DNA of 64,000 bases, taken from NCBI RefSeq assembly GCF_900215575.1, contig NZ_OBEJ01000001.1:372001-436000 (forward strand), in the 5' to 3' direction. The DNA comes from Natronoarchaeum philippinense. GTDB lineage: Archaea > Halobacteriota > Halobacteria > Halobacteriales > Natronoarchaeaceae. Positions within the stretch are counted from its first letter, which is position 1. Each line of letters begins with the position of its first letter. The notes under the pieces are model-generated. The model made no database searches. It saw only the letters and a list, made by a program, of their open reading frames with translations, and was not told the origin of the DNA. This document shows positions 24,856 through 34,310 of the stretch, piece by piece. The position numbers and the translations under genes were made by a program.

Positions 24856-26295
24856 ATGATCACGAGCGACCGCATGGCCGCCGTCGACGCCAACGCGGCG
24901 GCGCTGGGCGTCCCGCGAAAGCAACTGATGGAGTCGAGCGGCAACGCCGTCGCCCGCGTAGTGCGCGAGTACGCCGATCCCGGCGCGACGGTCGCCGTCG
25001 TCGCTGGCCGGGGCAACAACGGCGGCGACGCCTTCGTCGCAGCGCGCTTTCTCGACCAGTACGACGTGTCGGTCCACCTGCTCGGGCGGGCCGAGACGAT
25101 CGGCACCGAGATCGCCCGCGAGAACTGGGATGCGCTGGCGGCAGGCGAGTACGAGACGGTCGAGATCAAAGATTCGCGCAGCATCGACCTGCCCGACGCC
25201 GACGTGATCGTCGACGCCATGCTCGGCACCGGCGTCACGGGCGCGCTGCGCGAGCCCGCCGCGACGGCCGCCGGCGCGATCAACGATGCCGAGGCAACCG
25301 TGATCGCGGTCGACGTTCCTTCCGGCGTCGACGCCGATACCGGGGCGGCGCCGGGCACGGCAGTCGAGGCCGACCACGTCGTCACGTTCCACGACCAGAA
25401 GCCGGGGCTGTCCGATCTCGACGCCGACGTGACGGTCGCGGACATCGGCATCCCCGAGGCGGCCGAACTGTTCGTCGAGCGTGGCGATCTGCTGGCGCTC
25501 GACCGCGACCCGCAGAGCCACAAGGGCGACCACGGCGAGGTGCTGGTGATCGGCGGCGGCCCCTACTCCGGTGCCCCGGCGCTGGCGGCGCGAGCGGCGT
25601 TCCGTGCCGGCGCCGATCTGGTCCGAGTGGCCGTCCCCGAGTCGATCGCATCCGACGTTCGGAGCTTCTCGGAGAACTTCATCGTTCGCCCGTTGACCGG
25701 CGAGGCGCTCGCGCCGGGGCACGTCGACGAACTCCTCGATCTCGCAGCCGAACAGGACGCCGTGCTGATCGGTCCCGGCCTCGGCGACGCCGAGGTGACG
25801 CGCGACGCCGTCGGCGAGTTTCTCGCGTCCTACGACGGTCGGGCCGTCGTCGACGCCGACGCGCTGGACGCCGTTCCCGAGGTCGAGACTGACGCCGACC
25901 TCGTCTGCACGCCCCATCAGGGCGAGCTCCGAAGCATGGGCGGGCCGGCGGTCGACGACTGGGAAGACCGGTCCGACGCCGTCGCGTCGTTCGCTGCCGA
26001 GGTCGACGCGACGCTGCTGGTCAAAGGCGCCTACGACGTGATCTCGGACGGCGAGACGACGCGGGTGAACCGAACTGGCAACCCCGGCATGACGGTCGGC
26101 GGCACCGGCGACGTGCTCGCGGGCGTCACGAGCGCGCTGGTCTCGGCGCTCGACGACCCGGTGCAGGCGGCTGGCGTGGCGGCGTACGCGAACGGACGGG
26201 CCGGCGACCTCGCCGTCGACGAGCACGGCTACGGGCTGGTTGCGACCGATCTGCCGCCGCTGGTGGCCGACGCGCTGTGGGACGACACGGCGTGA
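24856..26295 (+). CDS. nnrDE: Bifunctional NAD(P)H-hydrate epimerase/dehydratase
   Basis: 479 residues joining two repair enzymes. The N-terminal YjeF domain (1-210) has AGRGNNGGDAFVAARFL, DAMLGTGVTGALREP and AVDVPSGVDADTG, the epimerase motifs. The C-terminal ribokinase-like domain (about 220-479) has HKGDHGEVLVIGGG, GPGLGDAEVT, VVDADALDAVP and the ADP-binding NPGMTVGGTGDVLAG of the ADP-dependent dehydratase. Together they turn damaged hydrated NADH and NADPH back into usable cofactors. CATTTTGCG (24823-24831) is the likely TATA region. Confidence 0.93.
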   Translation: MITSDRMAAVDANAAALGVPRKQLMESSGNAVARVVREYADPGATVAVVAGRGNNGGDAFVAARFLDQYDVSVHLLGRAETIGTEIARENWDALAAGEYETVEIKDSRSIDLPDADVIVDAMLGTGVTGALREPAATAAGAINDAEATVIAVDVPSGVDADTGAAPGTAVEADHVVTFHDQKPGLSDLDADVTVADIGIPEAAELFVERGDLLALDRDPQSHKGDHGEVLVIGGGPYSGAPALAARAAFRAGADLVRVAVPESIASDVRSFSENFIVRPLTGEALAPGHVDELLDLAAEQDAVLIGPGLGDAEVTRDAVGEFLASYDGRAVVDADALDAVPEVETDADLVCTPHQGELRSMGGPAVDDWEDRSDAVASFAAEVDATLLVKGAYDVISDGETTRVNRTGNPGMTVGGTGDVLAGVTSALVSALDDPVQAAGVAAYANGRAGDLAVDEHGYGLVATDLPPLVADALWDDTA

Positions 26296-26443
26296 GGAAC
26301 GACGCGAGGTGAGCGCGGATGGCGAACAGGCGACGACGGGTACTCACACGGCGCTGCGTCGCGCGATCGCTGGACGCCGTGGAGCGGTTGGTCAACGCAT
26401 ACGCCGGGTGGCCGCGTTCTTGGACATAAATCTGTAGAACCGG

Positions 26444-26463
26444 AGCGGCGTCTCGACGCCGCT
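26444..26463 (-). terminator. Hairpin overlapping the hflX stop codon
   Basis: AGCGGCGTC (26444-26452) and GACGCCGCT (26455-26463) form a nine-pair stem with a two-base loop that reaches into the hflX stop codon (26462-26464). A terminator or mRNA-stabilising structure is likely. Confidence 0.5.
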
Positions 26464-27760
26464 ACGCGGACTCGACTGGACGGCTGAGATCGCCGGCACG
26501 AGCGCGGGACTGCTCGACGATCGCCGGTCGAGCCTCGAAGTCGACGACGACGTCCTCGTCGCCGTAGGTGACATCGTTGACACGCGCGTTGTCGTGGATC
26601 CACGAGACGACGCTCATCGTGTCGTCGGTCATCGGCAAGACGAGGCGCTCGCGCTCCCAGTCGGGCAGTTCGGTGTCGATCCGGTCGAGGAGGTCGCCGA
26701 CGTTGGTTCCCTCCTTGCCGCTGACGGCGATGGGATTCGGCGCCAGCGCGGCGAGCGCCTCGCGCTTCTCGGCGAGTTCGTCCTCGTCGACGGTGTCGAT
26801 CTTGTTCAGGACTGTGACGATCGGCGCCTCGTTGCGCTCGTAGAGCGTGTCGTGGCTGGTGACGAGCTTCTCGCGGATTTCCTCGACCGGATCGCTCACG
26901 TCGACGACGAGCAAGACGAGGTCTGCACGGTACACCTCATCGAGCGTCGATTTGAACGACTCGACGAGCCAGTGGGGAAGATCACCGATAAATCCGACCG
27001 TGTCCGTCAGGAGCACGTCCCGGCGCTCGAAGTCCATCTTGCGGGTCGTCGTCCCGAGCGTCGTGAACAGCCGGTCCTCGCTTTCCGCGGTCGTATCGAG
27101 GTCGGGATGTAGGTCCTCGTTTTCGTCGATGCCGACGTCTTCGGCCAGCCGTCGCATCAGCGTCGACTTGCCCGCGTTGGTGTAGCCGGCCAGCGCGACG
27201 AGATCGAAGCCGGACTCGCGGCGCTGTTCCCGCCGGTCTTCCTCGGTCGCCGCGATCCGGTCGAGTTCGTCTTTGATCCGGCTGATCTGGTTTTTGATGT
27301 CCTGTTCGCGGCTCTCGTCGTACTCGCCCAACCCCATGAAGCCGGGCCGCTCCTCGCGCTTGGCGAGGCTGGCTTTGGCCTCGGCGCGGGGGAGCTCGTA
27401 GCGCAGCTCGGCCAACTCGACCTGTAGCTGGGCCTTCCGAGTCTGTGCGCGCTGGCCGAAGATGTCCAGAATCAGCGTGAACCGGTCGATCACTTCGACG
27501 CCTTCGGGGAACTTCTTCCCGAGGTTGAACGTCTGATAGGGGTCGAGACGGTTGTCGAAGATCACCGCGTCGGCGTCGTTGGCTTCGACGAGCGCGGCCA
27601 GCTCCTCGGCCTTGCCCTCGCCGATTTCCAGCGCGGGATCCTCGCGACGCTTCTGGGTCAGTTCGCCCGCGACGGTGTAGCCCGCCGCGCGCGCCAGTTC
27701 GCTGATCTCGGACGTATCGGCGAGTCCGTCGTCGACACGCTTGGCGATTATCGCAATCAT
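26462..27760 (-). CDS. hflX: GTPase HflX
   Basis: 432 residues. The N-terminal HflX domain contains ELARAAGYTVAGELTQKR and VIFDNRLDPYQTFNLGKKFPEGVEVIDRFTLILDIF; the coiled-coil linker has LPRAEAKASLAKREERPGFMG. The GTPase part shows the P-loop GYTNAGKSTLMRRL, DTVGFIGDLPHWLVESFKST and NKID. HflX binds the large ribosomal subunit and rescues or splits stalled ribosomes. TTTAAAT (27811-27817, minus strand) is the probable TATA box, giving a leader of roughly 25 bases. Confidence 0.95.
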   Translation of the reverse strand: MIAIIAKRVDDGLADTSEISELARAAGYTVAGELTQKRREDPALEIGEGKAEELAALVEANDADAVIFDNRLDPYQTFNLGKKFPEGVEVIDRFTLILDIFGQRAQTRKAQLQVELAELRYELPRAEAKASLAKREERPGFMGLGEYDESREQDIKNQISRIKDELDRIAATEEDRREQRRESGFDLVALAGYTNAGKSTLMRRLAEDVGIDENEDLHPDLDTTAESEDRLFTTLGTTTRKMDFERRDVLLTDTVGFIGDLPHWLVESFKSTLDEVYRADLVLLVVDVSDPVEEIREKLVTSHDTLYERNEAPIVTVLNKIDTVDEDELAEKREALAALAPNPIAVSGKEGTNVGDLLDRIDTELPDWERERLVLPMTDDTMSVVSWIHDNARVNDVTYGDEDVVVDFEARPAIVEQSRARAGDLSRPVESA

Positions 27761-27868
27761 GGGGTGCGTTCGGGGCGCTCTCTACGTAGGTGGTCGTAGG
27801 CGCTCGTCGTATTTAAACGTCGGCCGGCGTCGGCGCTCGGCGTCTGCCGGCATCGCCGTCCCGTCGTT

Positions 27869-27882
27869 GGCGTCTGGACGCC
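27869..27882. repeat. Near copy of the GGCGTCCGGACGCC palindrome
   Basis: GGCGTCTGGACGCC, six-base arms around TG, followed by GATC as is the copy at 18750-18763. It lies upstream of hflX and FUN14, not after a gene, so termination is not the obvious role here. Confidence 0.4.
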
Positions 27883-28030
27883 GATCCGTCGCCGGGCTCA
27901 CAGCACCGACGGCGCTGCTGTCGGCTCGTCGCTACGCGGCCCAAGCGCGCCGCATGCTTGCGGTAGGAACTGGCTATCGCAAGCGCCCGAGCCACAAAGG
28001 TGATATAGGCCCGGGCTACCCAGTACGGGT

Positions 28031-28336
28031 ATGGAGCTAGACCCCCAGCAACTGGGTCTCGAACTCGGAAGCGGCGCCGTCATCGGCGGTCTGATCGGCT
28101 TCGCGGCGAAGAAGCTCGCCAAACTGCTGGCCGTCATCATCGGCGTAGAGCTCGCACTGTTCAAGTTCCTCGAATCGAAGGGCATCCTTACCGTCGACTG
28201 GGAGCGGCTGACCAACGGGTTGGTCAGTACACAGGAGAAGGTACAGAATCCGGGCTGGATCGAACCGATCCTCTCGACGCTGTCGATCGGCGCCGGCTTC
28301 ACCGGCGGCTTCCTCGTCGGCTTCAAGCGCGGATAA
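28031..28336 (+). CDS. FUN14 family membrane protein
   Basis: 101 residues. LELGSGAVIGGLIGFAAKKLAKLLAVIIGVELALFKFLESKGIL followed by VDWERL and a C-terminal IGAGFTGGFLVGFKRG matches FUN14, a two- or three-helix membrane family whose eukaryotic members sit in the mitochondrial outer membrane. Archaeal function is unknown. TGATATAGG (28001-28009) about 25 bases upstream is its TATA box. Divergent from hflX. Confidence 0.8.
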   Translation: MELDPQQLGLELGSGAVIGGLIGFAAKKLAKLLAVIIGVELALFKFLESKGILTVDWERLTNGLVSTQEKVQNPGWIEPILSTLSIGAGFTGGFLVGFKRG

Positions 28337-28363
28337 CGGACGCTCGCGGCCGGTAGGGTCCGA

Positions 28364-29089
28364 TTACCGCGTTTTGATGTCGTCTTCGTCGCGCACGATC
28401 TGCGTTTCGGCTTCGCCGCTGGTGACCTCGTTGGCGCGATCGAAAAACTCGTTTTGCAGTCCCGCGGGGAACTGCAGCACGCCGATCCACGAGCCGTCGC
28501 TTTGCCACTCCTCGCTCTGGAGGTCGCCGAACTCCCGGAGCTTCGCTTGCGCGCTACCGGCCTTGTCCGCCGGCACCTGCACCGCGACGGTCACCTCGTC
28601 GAACCGGATCGGAATGACGGGGCGAAGCGCGTCGAGGGCGTCGTCGACCTGCTCCTCTACGGGCTCCATCGGGTCGACGTCGAAGCCGGCGTCCTCCAGC
28701 GCGCTCTCGATCCGGTCGGGCGGGTGGGGCGCGTCGTCCATCTGCGGGTTGACCGCGTTGCGCGTGATCTGGTTGACGAGCTGTTTGTGCTTTCGCTCTT
28801 GCATCTCGCGGCGCTGCTCGGCCGTGATCTGGATCTCTCCGCGTTCGATCACTTCCGGAATGATCTCCAGTGGCTCCGTCGTCCCGAACACTTCTTCGAG
28901 ATCCGACTCTGCCGGTCGGTCGCCGCGGCTAGCGTTCTCGAACACGTCCTCGGCGGCGATCACGTCTTCGAGATCCTCCTCGAACTCTCCGCGCTTTATC
29001 GACAGCGCGGCGTCCGGATCGACCAGCACCTCGAAGCGCTCGCCGTGGGATTCGAGTCGCGCCGTCACGGCATCGTCAAGCGATATCAT
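28364..29089 (-). CDS. sbds: Ribosome assembly factor SBDS
   Basis: 241 residues from ATG 29089, typical for archaeal SBDS. Domain I has VTARLESHGERFEVLVDPDAAL, domain II the TAEQRREMQERKHKQLVNQITRNAVNP stretch with the family hallmark, and domain III a ferredoxin-like RPVIPIRFDEVTVAVQVPADKAGSA. The protein helps release the anti-association factor aIF6 from the 50S subunit. GTAAAAA on the plus strand (29112-29118), read as TTTTTAC, is its TATA box. Confidence 0.95.
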   Translation of the reverse strand: MISLDDAVTARLESHGERFEVLVDPDAALSIKRGEFEEDLEDVIAAEDVFENASRGDRPAESDLEEVFGTTEPLEIIPEVIERGEIQITAEQRREMQERKHKQLVNQITRNAVNPQMDDAPHPPDRIESALEDAGFDVDPMEPVEEQVDDALDALRPVIPIRFDEVTVAVQVPADKAGSAQAKLREFGDLQSEEWQSDGSWIGVLQFPAGLQNEFFDRANEVTSGEAETQIVRDEDDIKTR

Positions 29090-29211
29090 ATCAGTGGGTA
29101 AAGCGGCCGGCGTAAAAAGGTGTTTCCCGACGGCCCCCACTGCGACCGCGCGACGGCGACCGACTCCGATCGTTCCCCCGCGGAGCATATTTCCCCACCG
29201 ACATCGACGAA

Positions 29212-29217
29212 TTTATC
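29212..29217 (+). promoter_or_regulatory. TATA box of the pilin-like gene
   Basis: TTTATC 24-29 bases before the GTG start at 29241, supporting that codon as a leaderless start. Confidence 0.6.
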
Positions 29218-29240
29218 TCTGAATGGGCTAACGCCGAGAT

Positions 29241-29786
29241 GTGTCCAGAGCCTCGGCACCGGTGGTCGGAGCCGTGCTGTTGATCGCCGTGACGGTCACC
29301 GCAGCCGGACTCGTCGCATTCGTCGCGTTCGAGGAGGTTGAGGAGCCACCCCCACCGACGCCACAGAACGCCGAAGTGACAGGGGCGCTCGTCGAACCGG
29401 CAGACAGTCCACAAGCCTGTGGTGGGGATTCCATCCGGCTCGTTCACCAGGGCGGCAACGCTGTCGAGCTCTCTCGGACGTACATTCTCGTCCGACCGCT
29501 CGACGGGCCGGCGTCGGAAGCCAGAATCGAGAACCTACCGACCGACGGCACCACCTTCGAAGACGAGCAGATCGCGTACGATCCTGACAACCTGATCAAC
29601 GACAACTGCGTCCGGGGCGTCGCCGCAGAGAATCGAGGGCAGTGGACCGCGGGAACCCGCATCCAGTTCGACCTCAACAGCGGTGCCGGCACGCTCGACG
29701 CCGGCGACCGTATCGAAGTCGTCGTCGTCCACGAGCCCTCGGGCGGTGTCGTCGCCGAGGTTCAGTTGACGATGCGGGATCAGTGA
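29241..29786 (+). CDS. Type IV pilin N-terminal domain protein
   Basis: 181 residues from GTG 29241. The N-terminus SRASAPVVGAVLLIAVTVTAAGLVAFV is the archaeal pilin/flagellin-like class III signal and hydrophobic helix, recognised by a PibD-type peptidase; the remainder is a secreted beta-rich, acidic domain with two cysteines (PQACGGDSIRL and NDNCVRG) that could form a disulfide. Either a minor pilin or another surface protein. dacZ starts 58 bases downstream with its own promoter. Confidence 0.75.
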   Translation: MSRASAPVVGAVLLIAVTVTAAGLVAFVAFEEVEEPPPPTPQNAEVTGALVEPADSPQACGGDSIRLVHQGGNAVELSRTYILVRPLDGPASEARIENLPTDGTTFEDEQIAYDPDNLINDNCVRGVAAENRGQWTAGTRIQFDLNSGAGTLDAGDRIEVVVVHEPSGGVVAEVQLTMRDQ

Positions 29787-29844
29787 CGACGCCATCGGAC
29801 GGGTCACAAAAACCTTTTCTCCCGCCGTGGAGTGTGTACGGCCA

Positions 29845-30660
29845 ATGTCGGACCTACGAGAGCTGTTCGGGGACCTGTTCGACGGCGTCGATGGAATCGT
29901 CCTGTTCTCGCCGAGCAGTTCCTACTACGAGCGGTTCGACGACATCGACGACGACATCGACGTGATGCTGGTCGGACCGGAAAACGACCACGACGCCGAC
30001 GCCTACGTCGAGTTGCCCGTCGCGTTCGAGAACCCCGCCGATCGGATCGAGTTCGCCATCGAGGGCGCTATCGACGAAGGGCTCGTCGACGAAGGCGACG
30101 AGTTGCTGTGTGCGCTCAGCCTGTTCGAAGACGACGCCGATTCGCTCACGCGCGTCCGGGCCAACCCGAGCGAGGGCTCTGGCGTCTACGATCTCTTTGT
30201 CAACTCGCGGGCCGAACCCGACGTGATCCGGGCGGTGTTCGAGTTGGCGGTCGAACTCGGCCAGAAGGGCCAGAAGGGCAAACCCGTCGGCGCCCTCTTC
30301 GTCGTCGGCGACGCCGGAAAGGTGATGAACAAGTCCCGGCCGCTCAGCTACAACCCCTTCGAGAAGTCCCACGTCCACGTCGGCGACCCGATCGTGAAGG
30401 TGATGCTCAAGGAGTTCTCGCGGCTCGACGGCGCGTTCGTCATCAGCGACGCGGGGAAGATCGTCAGCGCCTACCGGTACCTCGAACCCGCCGCTGAGGG
30501 CGTCGACATCCCCAAGGGGCTTGGCGCACGGCACATGGCCGCCGGTGCGATCACCCGCGACACGAACGCCACCGCGATCGTCCTGAGCGAGAGCGACGGA
30601 CTCGTGCGGGCGTTCAAGGGCGGCGAGATGGTGCTGGAAGTGGACCCGGAGAACTACTGA
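29845..30660 (+). CDS. dacZ: Diadenylate cyclase DacZ
   Basis: 271 residues. An N-terminal alpha/beta domain (1-125) precedes the DAC domain, which carries DGA (195-197 in RLDGAFVISDAG) and RH (229-230, in GLGARHMAAGAITRD), the two motifs that bind ATP for c-di-AMP formation. The expected second Arg of RHR is Met here, as I recall for archaeal DacZ. c-di-AMP controls osmotic balance and DacZ is essential in Haloferax volcanii. CTTTTC (29814-29819) gives a leaderless start. The mscS gene follows after two bases. Confidence 0.92.
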   Translation: MSDLRELFGDLFDGVDGIVLFSPSSSYYERFDDIDDDIDVMLVGPENDHDADAYVELPVAFENPADRIEFAIEGAIDEGLVDEGDELLCALSLFEDDADSLTRVRANPSEGSGVYDLFVNSRAEPDVIRAVFELAVELGQKGQKGKPVGALFVVGDAGKVMNKSRPLSYNPFEKSHVHVGDPIVKVMLKEFSRLDGAFVISDAGKIVSAYRYLEPAAEGVDIPKGLGARHMAAGAITRDTNATAIVLSESDGLVRAFKGGEMVLEVDPENY

Positions 30661-30662
30661 CC

Positions 30663-31445
30663 ATGTACCCGCTGCAGTCGTTCCCTGAGAACGTCACAGT
30701 GCTTCGAGAGCCGGTGCTGGTCGCGCTCGTGCTGTTGCTCGTCGGGATCGGCCTCGGACTGCTCGTCGGTCGCGTTAACAAACAGATCCTGACCGCCGCC
30801 GGCGTCCCCGACGCCGTCGAGGGGACGCCGTTCGAGCGAACCGCGAGGAGCCTCGGCACGTCGACAGTGTCGCTACTGGCGCGGCTCACCTCGTGGTTCG
30901 TCTACGGCGTCTCGATTCTGGCTGCGATTCGCGTCGCCAACTTCTTCAACGCGCCGTCGTTCTGGGTCGGCGTCGCCGCGTTCGTCCCGCGGCTGTTCGT
31001 CGCCGTCGTCGTGATGATCATCGGCTTCATCGCTGCCGACAAAGCCGAGCTGGTCACCAGCGAGCGCCTGCGCGATGTTAAACTCCCCGAGATAACCCTG
31101 CTCCCGCTCGCGGTGAAATACACCGTGTTGTACATCGCCTTGCTGATCGCGCTCAGCCAAGTCGGCGTCAACACGCTGGCCCTTCTGGTGTTGCTGACCG
31201 TCTACGTCTTCGGCGTCGTCTTCCTCGGCGGGCTGGCGTTCAAGGACTTCCTGTCCTCGGCCGCCGCCGGGATGTATCTGCTCTTGAACCAGCCCTACGG
31301 CATCGGCGACGAGGTCCGGATCGGCGACCGCGAGGGGATCGTACAGGAGGTCGATCTGCTCGTGACACGCATCGAGAACGACGAGGAGGAGTTCATCGTT
31401 CCGAACCGCAAGGTGTTCGAGCACGGCATCGCGCGGACGCGGTAG
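30663..31445 (+). CDS. mscS: MscS family mechanosensitive channel
   Basis: 260 residues. Four or five hydrophobic segments; the pore-lining TM3 region is followed by the MscS signature [36 protein letters not shown] and [28 protein letters not shown], the beta domain. The C-terminal alpha/beta cage is very short, since the protein ends soon after the beta domain. It follows dacZ by two bases, which suggests that c-di-AMP production and pressure release are made together. Confidence 0.88.
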   Translation: MYPLQSFPENVTVLREPVLVALVLLLVGIGLGLLVGRVNKQILTAAGVPDAVEGTPFERTARSLGTSTVSLLARLTSWFVYGVSILAAIRVANFFNAPSFWVGVAAFVPRLFVAVVVMIIGFIAADKAELVTSERLRDVKLPEITLLPLAVKYTVLYIALLIALSQVGVNTLALLVLLTVYVFGVVFLGGLAFKDFLSSAAAGMYLLLNQPYGIGDEVRIGDREGIVQEVDLLVTRIENDEEEFIVPNRKVFEHGIARTR

Positions 31446-31506
31446 ATCGGCGTCGCGGCGGCGCCGGAGCGGAGAGTATTTTTGCGCCCGAGCGCTGGTC
31501 CCGGAC

Positions 31507-34296
31507 ATGGACGCGGCGCTCGGACCACCCGAGGCGATGGCCGACAGGCGCGAGGATCTGACGCCGATGATGGCCCAGTACCACGACCTCTGTGCGAGGT
31601 ACGACGACTCGCTGGTGCTCTTTCAGGTCGGCGACTTCTACGAGGCTTTCTGCGGGGCGGCCGAAACCATCTCCCGCCTGCTGGAGATCACGCTCACCAA
31701 GCGCGAGGACTCCACGGGCACCTACCCGATGGCCGGCATCCCGATCGACAACGCCGAGTCGTACGTCGAGACGCTGTTAGACGCCGGCTATCGGGTCGCC
31801 ATCGCCGATCAGGTCGAGGACCCCGACGGGGTCAGCGGCGTCGTCGAGCGCGCCGTCACCCGCATCGTCACGCCGGGAACGTTGACCGAGGACGAACTGC
31901 TCGACACCGACGACAACAACTTCGTCGCGGCGCTTGCCGCCGACGGGAGCCAGCACGGCCTCGCGCTGCTGGACGTTTCGACGGGCGAGTTCTACGCGAC
32001 CGCGGTCGACGCCGACGCCGCGCTGCGCGACGAGATCAGCCGGTTCGATCCCGAGGAGGCCATCGTCGGTCCCGGCGCTTCCGGCGATCCGTTCCCGGAC
32101 GGCTGCATGGTGACGCCGCACGACGAGCGCACGTTCGAGTTCGACGCCGCCGCCGAGCGCGTCGAGGCGTACTTCGGTGCGCCCGACGCGCTGCTGGCCA
32201 GCGACGTGGAGGTGCGGGCCTGCGGCGCGTTGCTCGCCTACGCCGAGTACACCCGCGGCGGCCGCTACACCGAGTTACACCCCGACATCACTACCGACGA
32301 CGCGGACGCCGAGGAGGGAGGTGGCAGTGACGCCGACGGTGCCGACGCCGGCAGTGACGACGCCGACGGGGACGATACTGACGCCGACGACGCCGCTTCG
32401 GCGTCCGACGAGACGGTCGGCTCGCTCGACTACATCAACCGACTCACCCGCTACGACCCGCGGGAGTACATGGTCCTCGACCGGGTTGCGATCCGCAGCC
32501 TCGAACTGTTCGAGCGCCGGACGGTCCACGACAGTGCCGGACCGGCGCTGATCGACGTGCTCGACGAGACTTCCTGTGCGATGGGAAGCCGGACGCTCAA
32601 AGACTGGCTGCGCCGCCCGCTAATCGACCGCGAGACGATCGAGGCCCGCCACGACGCCGTCGAGGAACTCGTCAGCGGACTCCAGCGCCGGGAAGCCGCC
32701 GCCGACCTGCTGCGGGACGTGTACGACATCGAGCGTCTGATCGCCCGCGTTGCTCGGGGGCGGGCCAACGCCCGCGATCTGCGCTCGCTCAAGGACACGC
32801 TCGACGTGGTTCCGGAACTCCGCGACGTGCTCGACGGCGTCGAGTGCGACCGGCTGGTCGACGTCCGCGAGCGCCTCGACGAGATGGAAGACGTCCGCGA
32901 ACTGATCGGCGACGCGATCCAGCCCGATCCGTCGATCGAAGTCACTGAGGGCGGCGTCATCCGCGAGGGGTACAGCGACGACCTCGACGATCTACGGGAG
33001 ACTGAACGGACAGGTAAACAGTGGATCGACGACCTCGAAGTCAACGAGCGCGAGCGCACCGGCGTCGACTCGCTGAAGGTCGGCCACAACTCGGTCCACG
33101 GCTACTACATCGAGGTGACGAATCCGAATCTCGACGCCGTTCCCGAGGACTACCAGCGCCGCCAGACGCTGAAAAACTCCGAGCGCTTCTACACGCCCGA
33201 ACTCAAGGAGCGAGAAGACGAGATCATCAGCGCCGAGCAGCGCGCCGACGATCTGGAGTACGAACTGTTCCGAGAGGTCCGGTCGTCGGTCGCCGAGGAA
33301 GCCGAACGCGTGCAGGCGCTGGCGGCCACGCTCGCGGAACTGGACGCGCTCGTCTCACTCGCCACGGTCGCCGCCCAGCACGACTACTCGCGGCCGGAGC
33401 TCGGCGCCGACGGCATCCGGATCGAGGCTGGCCGCCATCCCGTCGTCGAGCGCACCGAGGAGCGGTTCGTCCCGAACGACGCCGGACTCGGGCCAGCGGG
33501 AGACTTCGCCATCCTCACGGGACCGAACATGTCGGGCAAGTCGACGTACATGCGCCAAGTGGCGCTGATCGTCGTGCTCGCCCAGTTGGGCAGTTTCGTC
33601 CCCGCCGAGCGCGCCGAAATTCGGCTGGTCGACCGGGTGTTCACACGGGTCGGCGCCAGCGACGATATCGCTAGCGGGAAATCGACGTTCATGGTCGAGA
33701 TGACCGAACTCGCGGAGATTCTCGACGGCGCAACCGAGCGCTCGCTGGTCCTGCTCGACGAGGTCGGCCGCGGCACCAGCACCGCCGACGGGCTGGCTAT
33801 CGCCCGCGCCGTCACCGAGTTCGTCCACGACGAGATCGGCGCGACGACGCTGTTTGCCACCCACCACCACGATCTGACGACGATCGCCGACGACTTCGAA
33901 CGGGTCGAGAACCTGCACTTTGCCGCCCGCCGGGATGGGGGGACCGTTTCGTTCGACCACGAACTCAGCGACGGCCCGGCGACGGCGTCCTACGGCGTCG
34001 AGGTCGCCAAGATGGCCGGCGTGCCGGATGCCGTCGTCGAGCAAGCGCGCGACCTACTCGACGAGGACGCCGAGTCGCAGTCACAACCGACCGCTGACGC
34101 CGCAGACGAGCCCGCCGACGAACCGCCGTTCGCGGAGGGACGGGGCGACGCCGCGATCCGGCAGGCCGTCGGCGACGGCGGCGGCCCGCTCCCGGAAGGC
34201 GTCGCAGCGAAGCTCCGGAACGCGAATCTCGCCGACACGACGCCGCTGGAGGCCCTGCAGTTGCTCGACGAACTCCAGCGCGAACTCGAAAACTGA
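31507..34296 (+). CDS. mutS: DNA mismatch repair protein MutS
   Basis: 929 residues. The mismatch-binding N-terminal domain has [12 protein letters not shown] with the Phe-x-Glu stacking motif (FYE, about 45-47). The ATPase has GPNMSGKS (672-679), [12 protein letters not shown] (about 748) and FATHHHDLT. An acidic low-complexity insert, about residues 263-305 ([18 protein letters not shown] and around), interrupts the connector-lever region, and a second acidic stretch lies near 860. AGTATTTTTG (31477-31486) is its TATA region. nucS converges on it, 14 bases beyond the stop. Confidence 0.95.
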   Translation: MDAALGPPEAMADRREDLTPMMAQYHDLCARYDDSLVLFQVGDFYEAFCGAAETISRLLEITLTKREDSTGTYPMAGIPIDNAESYVETLLDAGYRVAIADQVEDPDGVSGVVERAVTRIVTPGTLTEDELLDTDDNNFVAALAADGSQHGLALLDVSTGEFYATAVDADAALRDEISRFDPEEAIVGPGASGDPFPDGCMVTPHDERTFEFDAAAERVEAYFGAPDALLASDVEVRACGALLAYAEYTRGGRYTELHPDITTDDADAEEGGGSDADGADAGSDDADGDDTDADDAASASDETVGSLDYINRLTRYDPREYMVLDRVAIRSLELFERRTVHDSAGPALIDVLDETSCAMGSRTLKDWLRRPLIDRETIEARHDAVEELVSGLQRREAAADLLRDVYDIERLIARVARGRANARDLRSLKDTLDVVPELRDVLDGVECDRLVDVRERLDEMEDVRELIGDAIQPDPSIEVTEGGVIREGYSDDLDDLRETERTGKQWIDDLEVNERERTGVDSLKVGHNSVHGYYIEVTNPNLDAVPEDYQRRQTLKNSERFYTPELKEREDEIISAEQRADDLEYELFREVRSSVAEEAERVQALAATLAELDALVSLATVAAQHDYSRPELGADGIRIEAGRHPVVERTEERFVPNDAGLGPAGDFAILTGPNMSGKSTYMRQVALIVVLAQLGSFVPAERAEIRLVDRVFTRVGASDDIASGKSTFMVEMTELAEILDGATERSLVLLDEVGRGTSTADGLAIARAVTEFVHDEIGATTLFATHHHDLTTIADDFERVENLHFAARRDGGTVSFDHELSDGPATASYGVEVAKMAGVPDAVVEQARDLLDEDAESQSQPTADAADEPADEPPFAEGRGDAAIRQAVGDGGGPLPEGVAAKLRNANLADTTPLEALQLLDELQRELEN

Positions 34297-34310
34297 CTCT
34301 CTCCTCGCCG

